DNA of 64,000 nt from Augochlora pura. Its lineage: Eukaryota; Arthropoda; Insecta; Hymenoptera; Halictidae. The stretch covers positions 21,761,640 to 21,825,639 of the forward strand of contig NC_135781.1 in the NCBI RefSeq assembly GCF_028453695.1, written 5' to 3'. The stretch's first letter is position 1. Each line of letters begins with the position of its first letter. Below the pieces are notes generated by a model, which was not told where the DNA came from, searched no databases, and was given only the letters and a program-made list of their open reading frames with translations. Shown one piece after another: positions 14,001 through 28,633 of this stretch. A program made the position numbers and the translations under genes.

Positions 14001-15942
14001 TAATTCCTGATTATTTCCGAGAAATGCGTAAGAATGCGGCGCGTAAGGGATAATTGCTTCGCGGCACTCGCGAAGTCGCGCGTGTAATGTCGCGAAAGTG
14101 CGAATCCACCAGATACATGTCGCATAAATAATTCCATGTGCGCATCTCGTTGCATCGAAGATCGCAATATTTTCCATCGAGCTACCAAGCGGCGAGACGA
14201 GCAAACGTAATTAAGTGTGAGCAATTAAATCCCGCCGCGTACACACGTACTTCGTGTAGCACAACGCGTTAATGGATTTTTTTCTCCCCCCGATTCTTTC
14301 GCGACCGCTCTTTTCATCTTATTCGCCGAAGAAGGTGGATAACCGGTGAATTCCAGCCGGCGATTAATTACATTATCAACGATTCCCCGAACGGAAAATT
14401 CAAGTAATTTACAAGCCGCCTTCTCTCCCTCGATCATGCCAGTCGAATACCATCGACTTAAGTACCTACCGTTTATTAGAATTAGTCGTTTTACTCTGTT
14501 CTGTGATTACCGGGACACTTGATAAAGATATTATCGGGAAGTTAATCGCGCAGAGGGATGGAATTCAATTGATTAAGAAACCAGTATGAAAAGAATCGTG
14601 TTGGATCGCTCAATTTTTCATAAACGCCGTGCCAACGGGTTTCAAACATGTGCGATCTGCAATATAGAAATCAATTGATTCTATTATAAATCGATGTGCA
14701 ATTAATCCTTACCGTCGGATCTACAAAGTACTAAATACGAATTCTTTACAGATTGGTTCAGTTTTCGCTAATGAATTTTATTATATGCCAAACAAAAATG
14801 AAATAATTTCTCCATTTTTTCGACCATAATGATAACGAAATTAATGTCGATGATAAAAGAAACCATAATCGCGATGAAATATTTATATTCCTGTGTACTA
14901 TTTGTTAAACGTTTCATTAATGTTTTTATTCTTCTGTTTTTCAGGTAAGTTGATCGAAAACAAGATACTCTTTTTCTGCGTAAGTAGATTTTTCTAGTTT
15001 CATTTAAATAAACTAATGCTACGAATATAGTAACTGTCATCTCTATTTTCGGAAATAAAAAAAGCTTTAATCATCTAATTATTCGTTGAAATTATGATTT
15101 TCATTTACTTTCGTTGTGAAATAAATACATTTCCGTTTACTTTTGATTTCGCGCAAGTAATTTACGCTGTAATTTACGTTGAAATTTAAAAAGAAATACT
15201 ATCGAGTCCTATTTTAGAATATCTAAAGAATATTCAGTATTTCTTAAGCCCAAAATAATAAACAGTTCAAACATAGCAGGTGCATGAAATAGTTGCGATG
15301 TCACACCATTTCTATAGAGAATTTTTCTGCGGATTACAATAAAGTTAAATCATAGGGGAGAGTCGATCAGTCAAACAAAACATTTTTAATACTCTAGCCA
15401 CAAAATCCTTTTCGTTTTTCATAATAACTGTTCCGACGGAGAAAAGTGTTGTTCTTCGCTTAACTCCGAACTTGACGGAAGTGAATTAAAGTTGTTTGCA
15501 AGTCACCCGGTATGCATCCTCGGTCATGACAAGCTGAACTCGCGATTGTCTTGCGGTATTTAATCGTCGAGATCTCTCAAGCAGAGAAACGAACCTTGAC
15601 CCTTGACATTGCACAAGTCAACAAAGAAGCCTCGTTGCAAAGTGAAAGAAAGTAACTGCTCCGTTCGCGATGGGAACGGTAATCGGATCACTGTAATTGC
15701 TCGATGACGGGGTAACTTACACGAAATGCCAAAAACATCGGAAATCCACTGATAATCAAATAGTAGGACACAATGATACATGAAGTGAGATTTGATTGCT
15801 CTACCTGGAAAATGGTTTTCCCAAATTATAGCGTGATCAAAAGACAATGCAAATGTTCTTTGAACATCGTTCTATTAAACAATTTCATAAACAATTTTTT
15901 GGCTTCTTTCAAACCGTGGCGGATTGTATTTATCAGAAACGT
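8052..15942. other. Non-coding stretch with CpG-rich islands at about 8140-8460 and 11170-11700
   Basis: The two islands give overlapping open frames on both strands, but none shows a signal peptide, cysteine pattern or domain, and the composition explains the open frames. They could be enhancers or an alternative promoter. A third GC-richer block lies at about 12950-13240. Between them is AT-rich sequence with no recognisable gene or RNA. Confidence 0.45.
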
Positions 15943-16185
15943 TTAACACGTTCGTCGCCCACAATTAGACACTAAAGTCCCCACATAATTAAAGCAATTT
16001 AATTAATTAAAATAAAACCAAAAAGTTCACATTTATCATAGGGGATGACTTTAGAATTCTTTCGCATTCGAAAAATCATAGTCGAATTCATTTTGCTCCA
16101 ATATATTGCAATAAAAATAAATTTTCAAAATTGGTCAGAAATTAGTGTCACACAGATATGGGTGACGCGGCGACGAACGTGTTAA
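15943..16185. mobile_element. TTAA-type MITE (243 bp)
   Basis: A perfect 17-bp terminal inverted repeat, TTAACACGTTCGTCGCC at 15943-15959, has its reverse complement at 16169-16185. TTAA at both outer ends fits piggyBac-like insertion. Inner inverted segments ACTAAAGTCCCC (about 15972) and GGGGATGACTTTAG (about 16042) lie inside. It has no coding capacity. Confidence 0.75.
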
Positions 16186-19100
16186 TTATATAATTATTAT
16201 AGTCATCTCTAGTTTCAGTGCATATTGTAAATCATGAAAATATTTTCTTGTTTGTCGATGCACTTTTCTTTGTGATACAAATTTTTGATTCCGTTTGAAA
16301 TTGTTCAATTAGGTTTAGTCAATAACGATATAAATTTAATTTGAATAATTTGCAACAATGTACACTGAAGGCAGATAGAGATATTTCTCTCTTTATCACT
16401 CATTAGGTGTAGATAACAATGACATAAATTTTATGTTATCATTTGAAATAAAACAGTGTCTGGTACTAAGGTTACATTAACATATATTTATTTCTCGCTA
16501 CGTAATATTCATGATAAAGAGAACGCTTCGTTGATACCATAAAACATTACATCATCAGATCTAATTAACAGAAAAATATTTGAGAGAATCATATCGTGCA
16601 TTATATATCTTAAATAAAGCAGTGTTTGATTATCAAATTACATAAACATTCTATTGTTCATTTCTGTTGAGAGAAATAAATAATTTTATAAATATTATTT
16701 GAATAATAAACAACGTTCGTTGCAGTAAAATATTGCCCAATTTAAAAGTTGAAAATTACACCGCCGCTTAGGCACGATTAAACACTGTCTGGCTCAATTA
16801 TACAAAAGAAGGGTCAACTAAAAATGTATTTCTACTTTTAATATTTTTAATAATTTGGAAACAGTTCAAATTAAATTCTACTGGTCTCTCCATTCCTTTC
16901 CATTTCACTTTTCATTTAAAAATAAAATGGTTATTGAACATAACCATTTTTGTCACTGATACGTAAAATTAAAAGTGTATTTATAATTTTCACTTTTGAG
17001 GAATAAAAAAGAGCAGTATCAATGTTTCTAAATACGAAGAGCCATGGGGCAAATGTTGAAATTTCCAATGCGATCTCGAAAGATAGCGGAGCAGTGTTGC
17101 ATTCTGTGCAGCTGTAGCTGTAAGTAACGATAATATTATTCGTTCCGGCGCTACGAAGGAATTGCGAAAAGTTTTTGCATCGACTACGTATTTCACTCGA
17201 CCTCTCGCGGAATCGATATAGAAGGCTCCGTTTTTTTTCGGGACTGGGAGTGTTACCACCTACGAGCCATTCTCGTCGCCGAGCGAACTGATAACAGGGA
17301 ACGCGTTACACGATAAACCGAAGCCAAGAACTTCCTACATACATATAATTGCTTAACTCTGACAAGAACAATCCCGTATTGGCGAAACGGAGATAGATTA
17401 TCGTATGTTCGTTTTAAATCAACAATAAGGCAACGGATACTACTTCGCCATTCAGAATCCTGTTGCAGTTTTTCGTTCCTATAGCTTGGAACAGCGCGAA
17501 GCTCTATTAACAAGACGCTTAGACGTTATAACTATGGTGTAAAGATACTGAACGAGCACTATACTGTTTAATAAAAAATAGCAAAAACACGTTATCACAA
17601 TATATGCCCCAAGAAACAATTGAAGAAATTCAAATATACGATCTCAATAATTTTAAATTAAAATATTTTGAATTCCTCATTTTGATGGTATCATTTTAAA
17701 GTGATAATTAGATTGAGGATTTTCTGCAATTCTTTAACAATTGCGTAGTTGTAATTCAAAACTTCAGAGAAATTAACAGAGCTAAGAAATGTGAATATAT
17801 TATTATGAATCTTTTATATTAATACAGAAGGTAACAACCTGCTGGTTTTTATTTCTTATAAATCATGCAAATAATTTTGCAATTATATTCACGGATTAAT
17901 GATTTATAATGAGGTCAACAGTCAAATAGCAAATAAATATTAAAACTCAAAGACAGTGTAATTAAATTGATTACTAGCACACTGGCTTAACTTAACCTCA
18001 AGAAATCCATAAAATCAAAATAAAAATCATCGAAACTAACTGTGAGATCCGTAAGTATCCCTGTGAGTTATCCGTAAAAATGTATTTCTTCTTTTAATAA
18101 TTGCAATAAGTTGGAAATATATAATGATATTCTTAAGTTTTTCTAATGTCGTTATAGTTTTAGTATTCGCCTTGCCATTTTTTAAACGAAAACATAAAAT
18201 TCATGGACTACTCTTTTAAATTGAATAAAAACTATAACTATTACTTTATATTTATCGAATAAGACGTATTAGATTTTTTATTTCCTCATTTTGTTTTCCT
18301 TTTTTAACATAAATAACAAAACAGCGATTAGTCGCCCCACAGTAACCGGATTTGATAATTCGAATTTAATTGTATTGTTCGAAGTATAGGCTTAGACGCA
18401 TGTTAGAAAACGTGGAACGCTTAATGTCCGAGGATCGTGTAGAAGTGAGACTAATGCCGATTCGAAGATAAACGGCTCAAATGGCAAAATACGCTGGCCG
18501 GTGTAGTTCGCAGCCAAGTCGACGTTAATCCGACGTCGGAGAATTTTAGCGACTTAGGGATTTTTAATCGTAGAGCCGCGCGTCATGTTTCCCCCTTCCG
18601 AGAAGCTTTTTTTCCTCTCACATCCTCAATTACCCAGGATTCACCTTTCCACGTGCACCGGTTCCCATAATCCGAAATTACGAGTAGCCTCGTTGCGATG
18701 CACGCATGCATTACGTGCATGCATAATGTGTACGTTGAAGATCCGATGGTAACCCCGACGCGAGACCGTTTTCACCGCTCGTTACGTGTTCGTGACTGCC
18801 ATAATCGCGAAAAGAAAAGAAATTATCCGCCGCGTGTGTGTTTACCCGTGACCCTTTCTCCCGTAATTAAAACGTTGGACCACCATAAGTGGTCAATGTT
18901 TCGTCGATCGTCGTCAACACATACGCCTTCGTTCGTGAAAGCAATGCGTTATGTCGGTGAACAGAATAGAGCACAGGGTCTACTATATGTTGTAAACAAT
19001 CTTGAACAAACGCCACACCATTAGCTTCCACTTTAAGCCTCCGTTCAAGGCGATCTTGTTTGTCTGTTAATAAGTTTTTTAAAATGTTTCTTGTTTGATT

Positions 19101-21844
19101 TTGTTACCGTAAAAAAGAATCACCGGAAAGAAATAAACATCTTATTGTTGATAGGTATATCTGGCTAATAAATCTACATCGTTTCTTAGTTTATTCAAAT
19201 TCAATCATTTATAATCGATAGCGTTCCGTATCTTTTGTTTCACAGCCTCTATCATTTTGTTTTACAAGTAAAAGATTTTTGACATCTTCCCAACCCACCA
19301 TTCAGAAATGATCTTGCATCATGTGTTATTATAGTATTATATTTAAAGGTGATCCTGCCAGGTTTTATTCCTTTTTGTTAAGTAAATCTGTTACCTTCCT
19401 CAATTTTACTATCTCATATAAAAGTGACTATTTACTCTAAAATAATTCTAATAAGTAAGGGGTTAATGTATATCTCCTATAAAAAATAACTATTTGTGAA
19501 AATCAAAATGTATATAATTAGAGATAAAATGAAAGCTTTTTACACAACAGCGATTATATCCAAATCAAGGTTTTCTTGAAAAAAAAACGTTAATCTTATC
19601 AGACTTTCAATATCGAAACACACTTTGCTTTCTTTTGTGTAGTTGTTTCATTTCCAAATGCAATTAAATAACGTTGATTAATTTCAACGAAAGTGCAATT
19701 TAGTAAGTTTATTCCGATCTGCAGCTTGAACATACGTTAGAATATGGCGAAATGTGTTGCGAAAAATGAAATCCGCGATAAAGTCGATATCTATTCCGAT
19801 TGCATTGTGATTTTCTAGTTGCCGGGAAACTTATGGTCGGTACATTGTACCTTTTGTGTTATTCAGGCCAATCGTGATCCGCGAAACGCGACGTTCGCGT
19901 GGCCATTCATACGCTCGAATAATGTTAGCGGTAAATTGCTAACTCGATTGATAACGACTGGTCCAATTGAGATAGCCGCGAATAGTTTACGACATTGCCA
20001 ACAGATAAGTTAATTTCTTCATATGTACGGGTATCCTTCTACTAGATACATTGTAATTTAAGTTGTTGCGAGCTCTATCTAAACGACGTTACTGCTACGT
20101 TAAATCGACGTTCGATTGAATGAACGTCTGTAACAATCGATCTTCGAGATCGTTCGCCGATGTTAACAACATTCGGCTCGCCACTTTAAGTTGTCGACAA
20201 CATACCATCGCATTAATGTAATATTTTATTCACCTATCTCTCGCCATTCATGCCAATTGATGGGTCTAATGGGTACAATAAATTCATACTAACGATAATA
20301 ACGGGGTATCATTGCCAGAACACTGGTATGAATCGAAATAATGTCTGGAATAATTGTGGTAATTCGTTTATCTCAATTTTAACATTATTATTGCATATTT
20401 AAGCCATGTTGAAAGTGTCAGTTGCAACAAGATTGTATTATCGGAGGGTTCGCATATTGCATTTTATGGATTCAATATTAAACGGAACTTTTCAATTTCA
20501 GTCACCCTGTTTCATTATTAGGTCATATATTTTCCATTCTGTGTAAAATAACTTCAATCGTGTCCTTGTTTTGAATCGACGGCAAGACTTTCATGGACAT
20601 ATTCGTCACAGCCTACTCGATCGTCTAGGGTTAATTTATTTGAACAAAGCTTGAGATGATTGGACTAAATTGCATATGCAATTCTACTATTAAATTCTTG
20701 ATCGAAGGTGTATATATTTTAGTTATTCACGATTATTCTAGCTGCGTACAATTTAAAGTATTTGCATCAGATTTGACATAATCCTAATATTGTTAAGTTC
20801 TTAATTGACTCATAGAAGTGATAAGAAAATATATTCTATTCGATTGTCGCTTACCTCGCATTGCATTAATGGAAAGAGTCAACTCAAAATGTCACGCGAT
20901 TTAAAATAATTTAAAAATTAATATAAAAATCAGAATTTGGCAAAATTAGGATGGCGGATGAGAAATAAAGACTAACGAATCAAATTTTATTCGACACTAT
21001 CAAATACATATGTAATCAAATATGTCAGGATAAAAATGTATCCGAATGAGATTTTATTCGCAGGAGAATCTATTCATACAGGAATTTGTACCTAAAATAA
21101 TTGATTTAAAAAGAAGAATTATTTCAAATATATAGATAGAATAATTTATGATGAAGAATGTTAATGTAATTACTCGAATAAATTGATAGAATAATTTCTG
21201 ACGTACGTTGAATAATTTTTATTTGAATAAAATAACATAAAGTAAGATTGTTTTAGATATATATTTATTCGAAACAATTCGAGTAATGCCCAATTCTGAT
21301 AAAAACGTGCATTAAAATCAAATTCAAGGTCGAATCTTTATCAAAATTCAAATGTTTTATGCGAAACGGCAGTATCGCGTACAGATATAATTAATCGGTG
21401 CACGCCATATGCTGTCGGCAGAATAGAATTGGGATTTAATGGCCGGCTGATTAGACGCGAATGAAAAGTTCTCGCACACTCCCGTCAATTGTCATTGAAA
21501 CTTCCGCTTTGCGTTAAGCGTTAAACGAAACCGATACTGTTACTTGACCCAATCGCACGATTCAATGAGAGAGACCACTCTCGTTGACCTCGTGATTCAT
21601 CCGCTCGCGAATTCTATTCTCCGCTCCTTTCGATTGTCATCAGTATTTTTATCGTATTTTAAGTAATGCAAAGTAGAGTGGCGCCACACCATACCGGAAA
21701 CCTTGTCACTTTTTGCGATAACCTACGACCGTCGTCAGCGTAAATAAAATCTGGCTGAAACTCGAGGACAGGGATGCATCTGCTGCAACAAATATATTCG
21801 TCTGCCATTTTGATTATTAACATCACTTTTACCGATCTCTTGCA
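16186..21844. other. AT-rich non-coding stretch
   Basis: No gene recognised. A CpG-richer block at about 18380-18960 contains the near-palindrome GCATGCATTACGTGCATGC at about 18704 and an uninformative 108-codon open frame. The rest is low-complexity AT-rich sequence. Confidence 0.45.
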
Positions 21845-22195
21845 TACAGGATGTCCTAAAAGTCATTTTTAAACGGAAAACAAGGACTTCCTCAGGTCAT
21901 TTAAAGTAACTTTCACTTTAGCGCAAATCTTATTCGCGGCTTTGTTTCTTAATTATTAAAGAAAAACACTGGCCAATAAAAGGCTGATGCAAGGCAGAAA
22001 AGCCAACGAACGAACGAAGTCCACTGATTGACTCCGCCGCTTCGCGCGAGCTGACCTGCCTCTCATTGGTCAGCGTATTTCTTTAATAATTTGTAAACGA
22101 AGTCGCGGATTGCATTTTCGCTAAGGAAAAAATTACTTCAAAATACCTCAGAATCTCCTCATTTCCCGATTACGATTAACTTTTTGGACATATCA
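21845..22195. mobile_element. Fold-back MITE, family FB copy 1
   Basis: The element starts TACAGGATGTCCTAAAA and ends TTTTTGGACATATCA. The two halves are imperfect inverted copies: each arm carries an AAGTAACTTT..CTTTAGCG or CGCTAAGGAAAAAATTACTT block, then TTATTAA and CCAATGA-like blocks towards the centre. It has the full-length size for the family, about 350 bp, and is non-coding. Related copies lie at 26866, 45030, 51771, 55182 and 61521. Confidence 0.75.
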
Positions 22196-25100
22196 TTCAA
22201 TTTTTTTTACTGATCTCATGTATATAGCCGAGCTGAAAATCGTATTCTTTGTCTCTTTCAAATGCACTCTATCTTTAGTCATTCTTGTCTTTCTATAAGA
22301 AACGACCTTGAAACTTTAAGATACGTCTTCATCGCGCAAGTCCGCGCAGGATTCAATGATGCGGTTCTTCGCGTTTTCTCGCATTGGTAAAAGGCAGCCA
22401 CTGATTCTTTGATCCCCGAGTAAATGAAATAGCTGATTCACCGTTCTATATTACGAGAAACACTGACGTAAGATCTGCTTACCGAGGTCACCTCTGCTGT
22501 CGACTAAATAGGCAACTGAAATTAATTAAGATCAGAAGCAGGATAGAAACTATGTATGTATACCGACTGCGAACCGATTTAACTTGAGCCGCTTCGTTCG
22601 CGAGAACCTGAAAACTAACACTCGATACTTCGTCTAAAAAATGTCAATACCACTTTTGAAACTTCTATTAAAAAACAATAGTAAAAGAATATAATCACGT
22701 CGATTCAGCAGCAGCTCACAAAATTATAATAAAAATTACTGGAAAATATGAACAAGTGAAACAAATTTTTTAGTTGATTTTTTATTCAGTTATCTTCTCT
22801 TATATTTATTAAAATCATTAAAAGAAAAGACAGTTTTTTATTTCATTTCTGTCTCTTATAATTTAGTTACATCATTTTTATTTTGTATATAGATCCGCAA
22901 TCTGATTATCGATTTTTAGAGCTTTCAGAACGGAACATTAAAGTTCTTTAAAATTCTGAATGTACAATTATACATGTTCCTAAAACCTTTACAAATGATA
23001 CAAATGATAACACTTAATGCTGGATGGCTACGAAGTAGATTACTGAATTATTTGTATTCTTTGCTATTCACAATTTTTCACAGTCTGTGATAATGTTTGG
23101 ACGTTCTCTTATTCTTTAATCAACTTTCCCTCTATTAACGTCGCAGACCATATTTTTTAAAATTATCTAGTTATAAATGAAACACAAATCATTCACTTAA
23201 TGAGTAGAATCAAGGTAAATCATTTAAAATCACAGTATGTTCGGTACAGTTATAACAGAACCTCCATTATTCAAGACGAAAACATGAATGTTCTGTCCCT
23301 GTGAACAAAGCATGAGAGTTTCCAACGATTCATAAGTATTTTGAGGAAGAGCAAAGTAATACTTTTATCGATGTTAATTGCAATATCATATCAAATAACA
23401 CGTTACTTTATTTAATAATTATTTCCATACCTATGATCACCATTCGAATAATAATTTCAAATACTTACAAAATAAAATAACATTTCAGACAATATTATTT
23501 CATTTAATTCCTCATAATTATTCGAAATTATTAACATTATTTATAACGTTATTGTATATATAAAATGAATAATTATTTCAAATAATTATAACGAAATAAG
23601 TAACATAACATCGTTTGAAATGTTATTTAGTTGATAATTATTTGAAATATTCCATAGCAATATTTTACCATCCCTATTTACAATACACTTGATTCCATCG
23701 CTAATAGGCGTGAGGTAGCTCGAGTAGGTTGCAGGGAATGGATTTCGGTGCGTTGTCTACATATTCCCCAGTCATCGATGTCTCCCTAATGGCCAGTGGG
23801 AGAGGCGGCCGTCGCTTTCCACTGTAACAACAAGGAGCCGTACGCAATAGTAAAACAAGACGGACCGCAGAAAAGTGTCCGTATAATGTACGATCGTGCG
23901 CACGACAGGTGGTCGCGTTTATTACACTATATCGTGGCCGGGTACATGCACACCCCCGGGCCCCCATACATGCGCGTCGCATTGCTTGCTGGTTGACAAG
24001 CGACAAGGGAATGCCCGGCCGTGTAAATGCGTAATACGACACGTGAAATCGTTTCCATGTATTGAATTACCAGGAATTGGAAGGAAAGTTCCCGCGAGAC
24101 CGCAGCCTGCGACACGAAGGGATGTCGGACCAGTCGTTATTAACCGTTAATGAAACAAAAGTTAACCCCTTTACCGTCGACAAACTAGAATAACACGACG
24201 GAGACCGTGAAACGGAGCATAAGACACGCTAGCAAATTCAAATATTTATTATTAATTAGCAGTATTTAGCACGGAGACATTCAAACTCGATCCTTTTATT
24301 CCATTAAAGTTGAATCGTGTTGTAGTGGCAGTGAAAATATGGATCCTGAGGTGGTTGTGCGCTAGATTTAACAAATGTATGCATATAATATATTTAATGA
24401 ATACAAACTAATGAAATAATATAATTTATTTATACATTCAGTTTATCTACGCAGAAGCCAACCCTAATAAAGACACGCTATAAATTAGACTGATTGCATT
24501 TAACTTAATTCTTCTCAGACAATTTTCTCAGATCAACTATCAAAACCTGGAACATATTTATTCGAAAAAGTAGTAACTAATAGTTTAAATAAAATACATT
24601 ACAATTGGACGTTGGAAATAGTTACTCGGTTTAAATAGAATTTGGTATTGGATTGAATTAATACGGATAATGCAAATATTATTATCATTATAATGACAAT
24701 ACAACAGCAGTTTTATATTCTTTAAATGGTTTTTCTGTTTTACATTCGTTCTACTTAGTTTTCTCATAAATGCAATTGAATTACCAATTACAAATAATTT
24801 AGGTTTAATGGTTTTTATTTCAAAATGGAAAAAATCATGAAAGTTCATTCATGAACAATGGGTGGGAAAGATGATAACAATCACCCCTCCATCGCATAAG
24901 AAAACAAAACAATAGAAACTATGAAACGGGCCAGTTAGATCAATTAGAAATTATCGAAAGATATTTAAAATCATCCACAATACCCTGGATATAGAATAAA
25001 ATAGCAAAGCTATAAAATCGCAGTTGATTGTCAGACTATGCTGTTAATTTGAAAGTACAGGTATATATCGTTAGAACTATAACCATCTGAACAGATTTCG

Positions 25101-26865
25101 CAAGTCGTCCACTATCAGCGGTGATATTTAGTGGCGATATTTCATAGAAGCATGTAAGCTCGTTAAGTTTCATCGAGCGTAAAGCAAAAGATGCTCTTGC
25201 TCGTCGGACTGTATTAGATGTTACATAGAGCAAAAGCTCATTAACGCGTCAAAATATCGCTTACCGGAGCGATTTGCTTTCCAGCGTACAAGACAGGATC
25301 TTTGATTAATCGCGTGTCAATTTGCCGGTGACGATAGACGAGCTGCTGCACCCGTGAACGATTAACGAACGGTAGTTTCGAGAGGCTTATACGAGGATTT
25401 GTAGATTAACCGTTTAGGCAAGTGGCTTGCAATGATAATAATAATCTGTCATTACCGTGCGTGCCATACGTTTGTTCTCAAATACTGTGGGAATCTTGTG
25501 TTGAAACTGTTGAATCGGAGTGCGGATAAACAATGGATAGTTAGGAGAACATTCTAGTTATTCTAGCTAGCGTTAAGTTATTCGAGTTATTCTAACAATT
25601 TCGATTTGGATAAATTTACATTCGTTTAGCTCAATTTTCAGATTACTTTTGATTAATTAAAATATTTGTAGAAGTTACAATTTTGACATTTCAAGGCTAC
25701 GTTACCGAATGATTCGTTTAGAAATGTAACAATTATTAAATTCAATACCGAATAAAATTTTTTAGTTTTATGCAATCTGTTCCATTTTGTTTCGGAACAA
25801 ACGAGTTTCGATTATATCTTCAGATTTAGAGTTATTATAGAGAAAACATATAGGAACATTGTATTACTTACAAACAAGTGCTGTATATAATAATTATAGC
25901 ACGAATTATTATGTAAAACAGGTATCGTCCTCCTATACAATTTGTATAAGTCAAGAGCACGGATGCGATTTAATTTCTTTTAATCCTGCTTTTATACCTG
26001 TTTTGAAACTTACCTACTCATTTCTGTCGAAAACGCATCAAATCCGCAGTCTAATATACTACGGAATTAACGAGCAAAACAAATTGATATCATATTATAA
26101 AACACGCCTGATTACCGAATGTTCGTTATCATATTTATTATCTAGATTGGCTCTAAACACCGGTATCTAATTAAAAATTATTCTCCTAGGTACGCATTAT
26201 CTAATCTAAATTGTGACAACATGTTAATGACTCCGGCAATCGCAGCAAAGAAATATTTGCCATTTAGCGATACCGCATACTTCCGATCGGTCATGAAACG
26301 ATCCCTGACTCGCCAGCGGTCACGCATTTAGCTGATTTCGATAATACATCATGTATCCATAACGCGTTCCTGGAAGGTGTCACGCAGGTGTAATAATATT
26401 AATAGAATCCCTTATCCGCGAGCAATTTTAATTGATATGTCAAGCCGACTGACAAGTGGCTAATGTGTTACACCACCGTGCCAGCCTGAACGATATTCGC
26501 CCCGTAATCAGTTTCGATTACTTAGCTCTCAGATGTAGAAGAAAAAAAAAGAGTATCTCGGGACATTTCATTTGCGAATAAACAGGTTCGAGAGAAAAAT
26601 CGATCCTTTCTCGTCGATCACAATTTTCAATCGCAAGGACAAGCCACGTGGAATATTCGTTCTATATTTATCAAGAATTGAAATGAGGAATGATCGATCG
26701 AAGATAATCCTTGTAGATCCAACGGTCTCTATGTTCAGTCTTGTTTAACCATTTTTATTTGACGTATAAAATAAATCGGTTCGTATTAGGTTACCGCGAA
26801 AGTTATTATTGCATCTTCAAAGCATCCCGGTTTTTACATATTCTCTTTTAAAATTGTTCAAATTA
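22196..26865. other. Non-coding stretch with CpG-rich island at about 23700-24160
   Basis: The island has several overlapping open frames on both strands but no recognisable protein. Its right edge, near 24160, reads GTTAACCCCTTTACCGTCGAC, which resembles the end of a TTAA-type MITE; no convincing partner end was found. Positions 23460-23650 are rich in AATAATTATTTCAAAT motifs. No gene is seen in the rest. Confidence 0.45.
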
Positions 26866-27202
26866 TACAGGGTGTTTCATAAAAGATTATTAGTTATTGG
26901 AAAGGATGATTATTAACGCGATTTGAAGTAACTTTCTCTTTAGCGAGAATTTTCTCCATGACTCTGTTAATGAGTTATTAAGGAAGAAACATGGACCAAT
27001 CAGAGATCAAGTATGACTGATGTTCCGCCCTTGCAGGTAATGCCGTGTCGTGCTCCCTATCGTGTTAAAACGTGTCAGCTGTAATCGTTTTCCAATCGGT
27101 CTGTATTTTTTGTTAATAACTGATTATCAAGAAAAAAGTTACTTGGAATCATCTTAAGAATCGTTACTTTTAAGATTTTATAACATTTTTCGGCCACACG
27201 TT
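26866..27202. mobile_element. Fold-back MITE, family FB copy 2
   Basis: The left end TACAGGGTGTTTCATAAAAG is followed by the family blocks GAAGTAACTTTCTCTTTAGCG, ACTCTGTTAATGAGTTATTAA and ACCAATCAGAGA. The right arm (about 27105-27202) is recognisable but degraded. It is non-coding. Confidence 0.65.
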
Positions 27203-27723
27203 AGAGAATCTTTAAATAATTGAATAAATTTCTTAATTCTAGGATACATTATAATCAAAATAACAGGAGATCTAAAGTTCTTTTGTTTACATTTTTATAG
27301 TTTCTTTTTATAATTTCTTTTTATAGTTCTTCTATCGTGAAATGGAATTATGAGTATTTATACTGAGATTTATCATCATAATGAGCACGATATGAGTGAT
27401 GTTCTATATAATGTTTAATAAATTGTAACTATAGTTACCCAAGCACATTTGAAGAAAAATTATCTTTACCATTTATTCAGTGAAGTAGTTCGTAAATAAA
27501 TAGCACATACCTATTGATTCGTTATACATAAATTAGAAAGATGGTATTAGAATAAAATTCAAAGATCGCAGCTTTTTCTAGATTGCCATAATCATGAATG
27601 ACAAAAAGGGTAAAATGCCAAATGCCTTTATATTTCCAACAAGTTTCTTAAAATAAAATCTCTTCGCTACATATTATTTCTTCTGTCACAATTAAAACGA
27701 ACAAATAGTGGAATAATTCATAA

Positions 27724-27927
27724 CGAATTACTATTAATATGATTCACATAATACTGAATTATAACATAATTTCTCTTGTATAAATTCATTATATGAAATT
27801 TCTATTATTTCAAATTCATCAAAGTTATATCAAGATTACGAATAATTACTATTATATGATTCACGTAACAATGATTTATAATATAATTTTCATTATATAA
27901 ATATATTATTTGGAATTGCTATTATTT
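27724..27927. repeat. Two-copy direct repeat, about 115 bp period
   Basis: Positions 27724-27811 and 27839-27927 are diverged direct copies. Both start CGAAT, pass through TATGATTCAC and TTATAA, and end CTATTATTTC. This is AT-rich sequence with no coding potential. Confidence 0.6.
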
Positions 27928-28500
27928 CTTTGGCAATATTAAAGTAATTTTCAAGTAACAGCATTTGGAATAAGGATCTGAAATGAATTATTCCAGATAA
28001 TTATTTCTTACCTTAATTCCATATAAAATTTGCCCAAGTCAGCTCGATCATTCATTCGGCCAATAAATGTAGAAGCAGTTTACCGATGGAAGCCTGGCAC
28101 GATGATAGTATTAGAGTGATCCGATACTTATTCTAGCTGGTTGCTGGAACTTTATTCGCCTCTTTGATTTCTTTATCGTATGTCCGCCGATACAGCGTGC
28201 TTGTTAAATTATTAAGCGATTTCGTTCGAGCCCGAAAGAAAGGCAATAGCGAGCGATTAGCATATGCGATCGCGAAAAGCGTGTACGTCGTTGCATAATG
28301 TAATGAGTCGTTAAACATTCATAAACTTTATGGCTATTAGCTAGTAAACCATAATAGAAGACGGTGAACAATCACTGAGGATTACTGCCCGTGAGCCAGT
28401 GAATAATGGAAAAATCTGAAAATCCCCGTGAATGTATCGTCGTTATAATTTTGCGGAAAATGATTTCGGCTCTTCGCAGTATAAATGTAAATTCCGTTTT

Positions 28501-28633
28501 GAATATTTCAGGTTCGTATTATAAAATACATATTTTAAATATTTATATATAATAAGTATTACATATAAGTTAAATACTTATATATAACAAGAATTTAAAA
28601 TATATATTTTATAATATAAACCCGAAATGTTCA
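28501..28633. repeat. Large AT-rich inverted repeat (hairpin)
   Basis: The left arm 28501-28560 and right arm 28572-28633 are imperfect reverse complements over about 55-60 bases, separated by an 11-base loop. The core TATTATAAAATA..TATTTTAAAT is mirrored. It could be a degraded palindromic MITE or a cruciform-prone site. Confidence 0.65.

Noticed and set aside
24157..24177. GTTAACCCCTTTACCGTCGAC as a TTAA MITE end
   Set aside because: No convincing inverted partner found within the next kilobase, so it is not called as an element.
25859..26170. 103-codon + strand open frame
   Set aside because: Isolated in AT-rich sequence, with no recognisable family or gene context.
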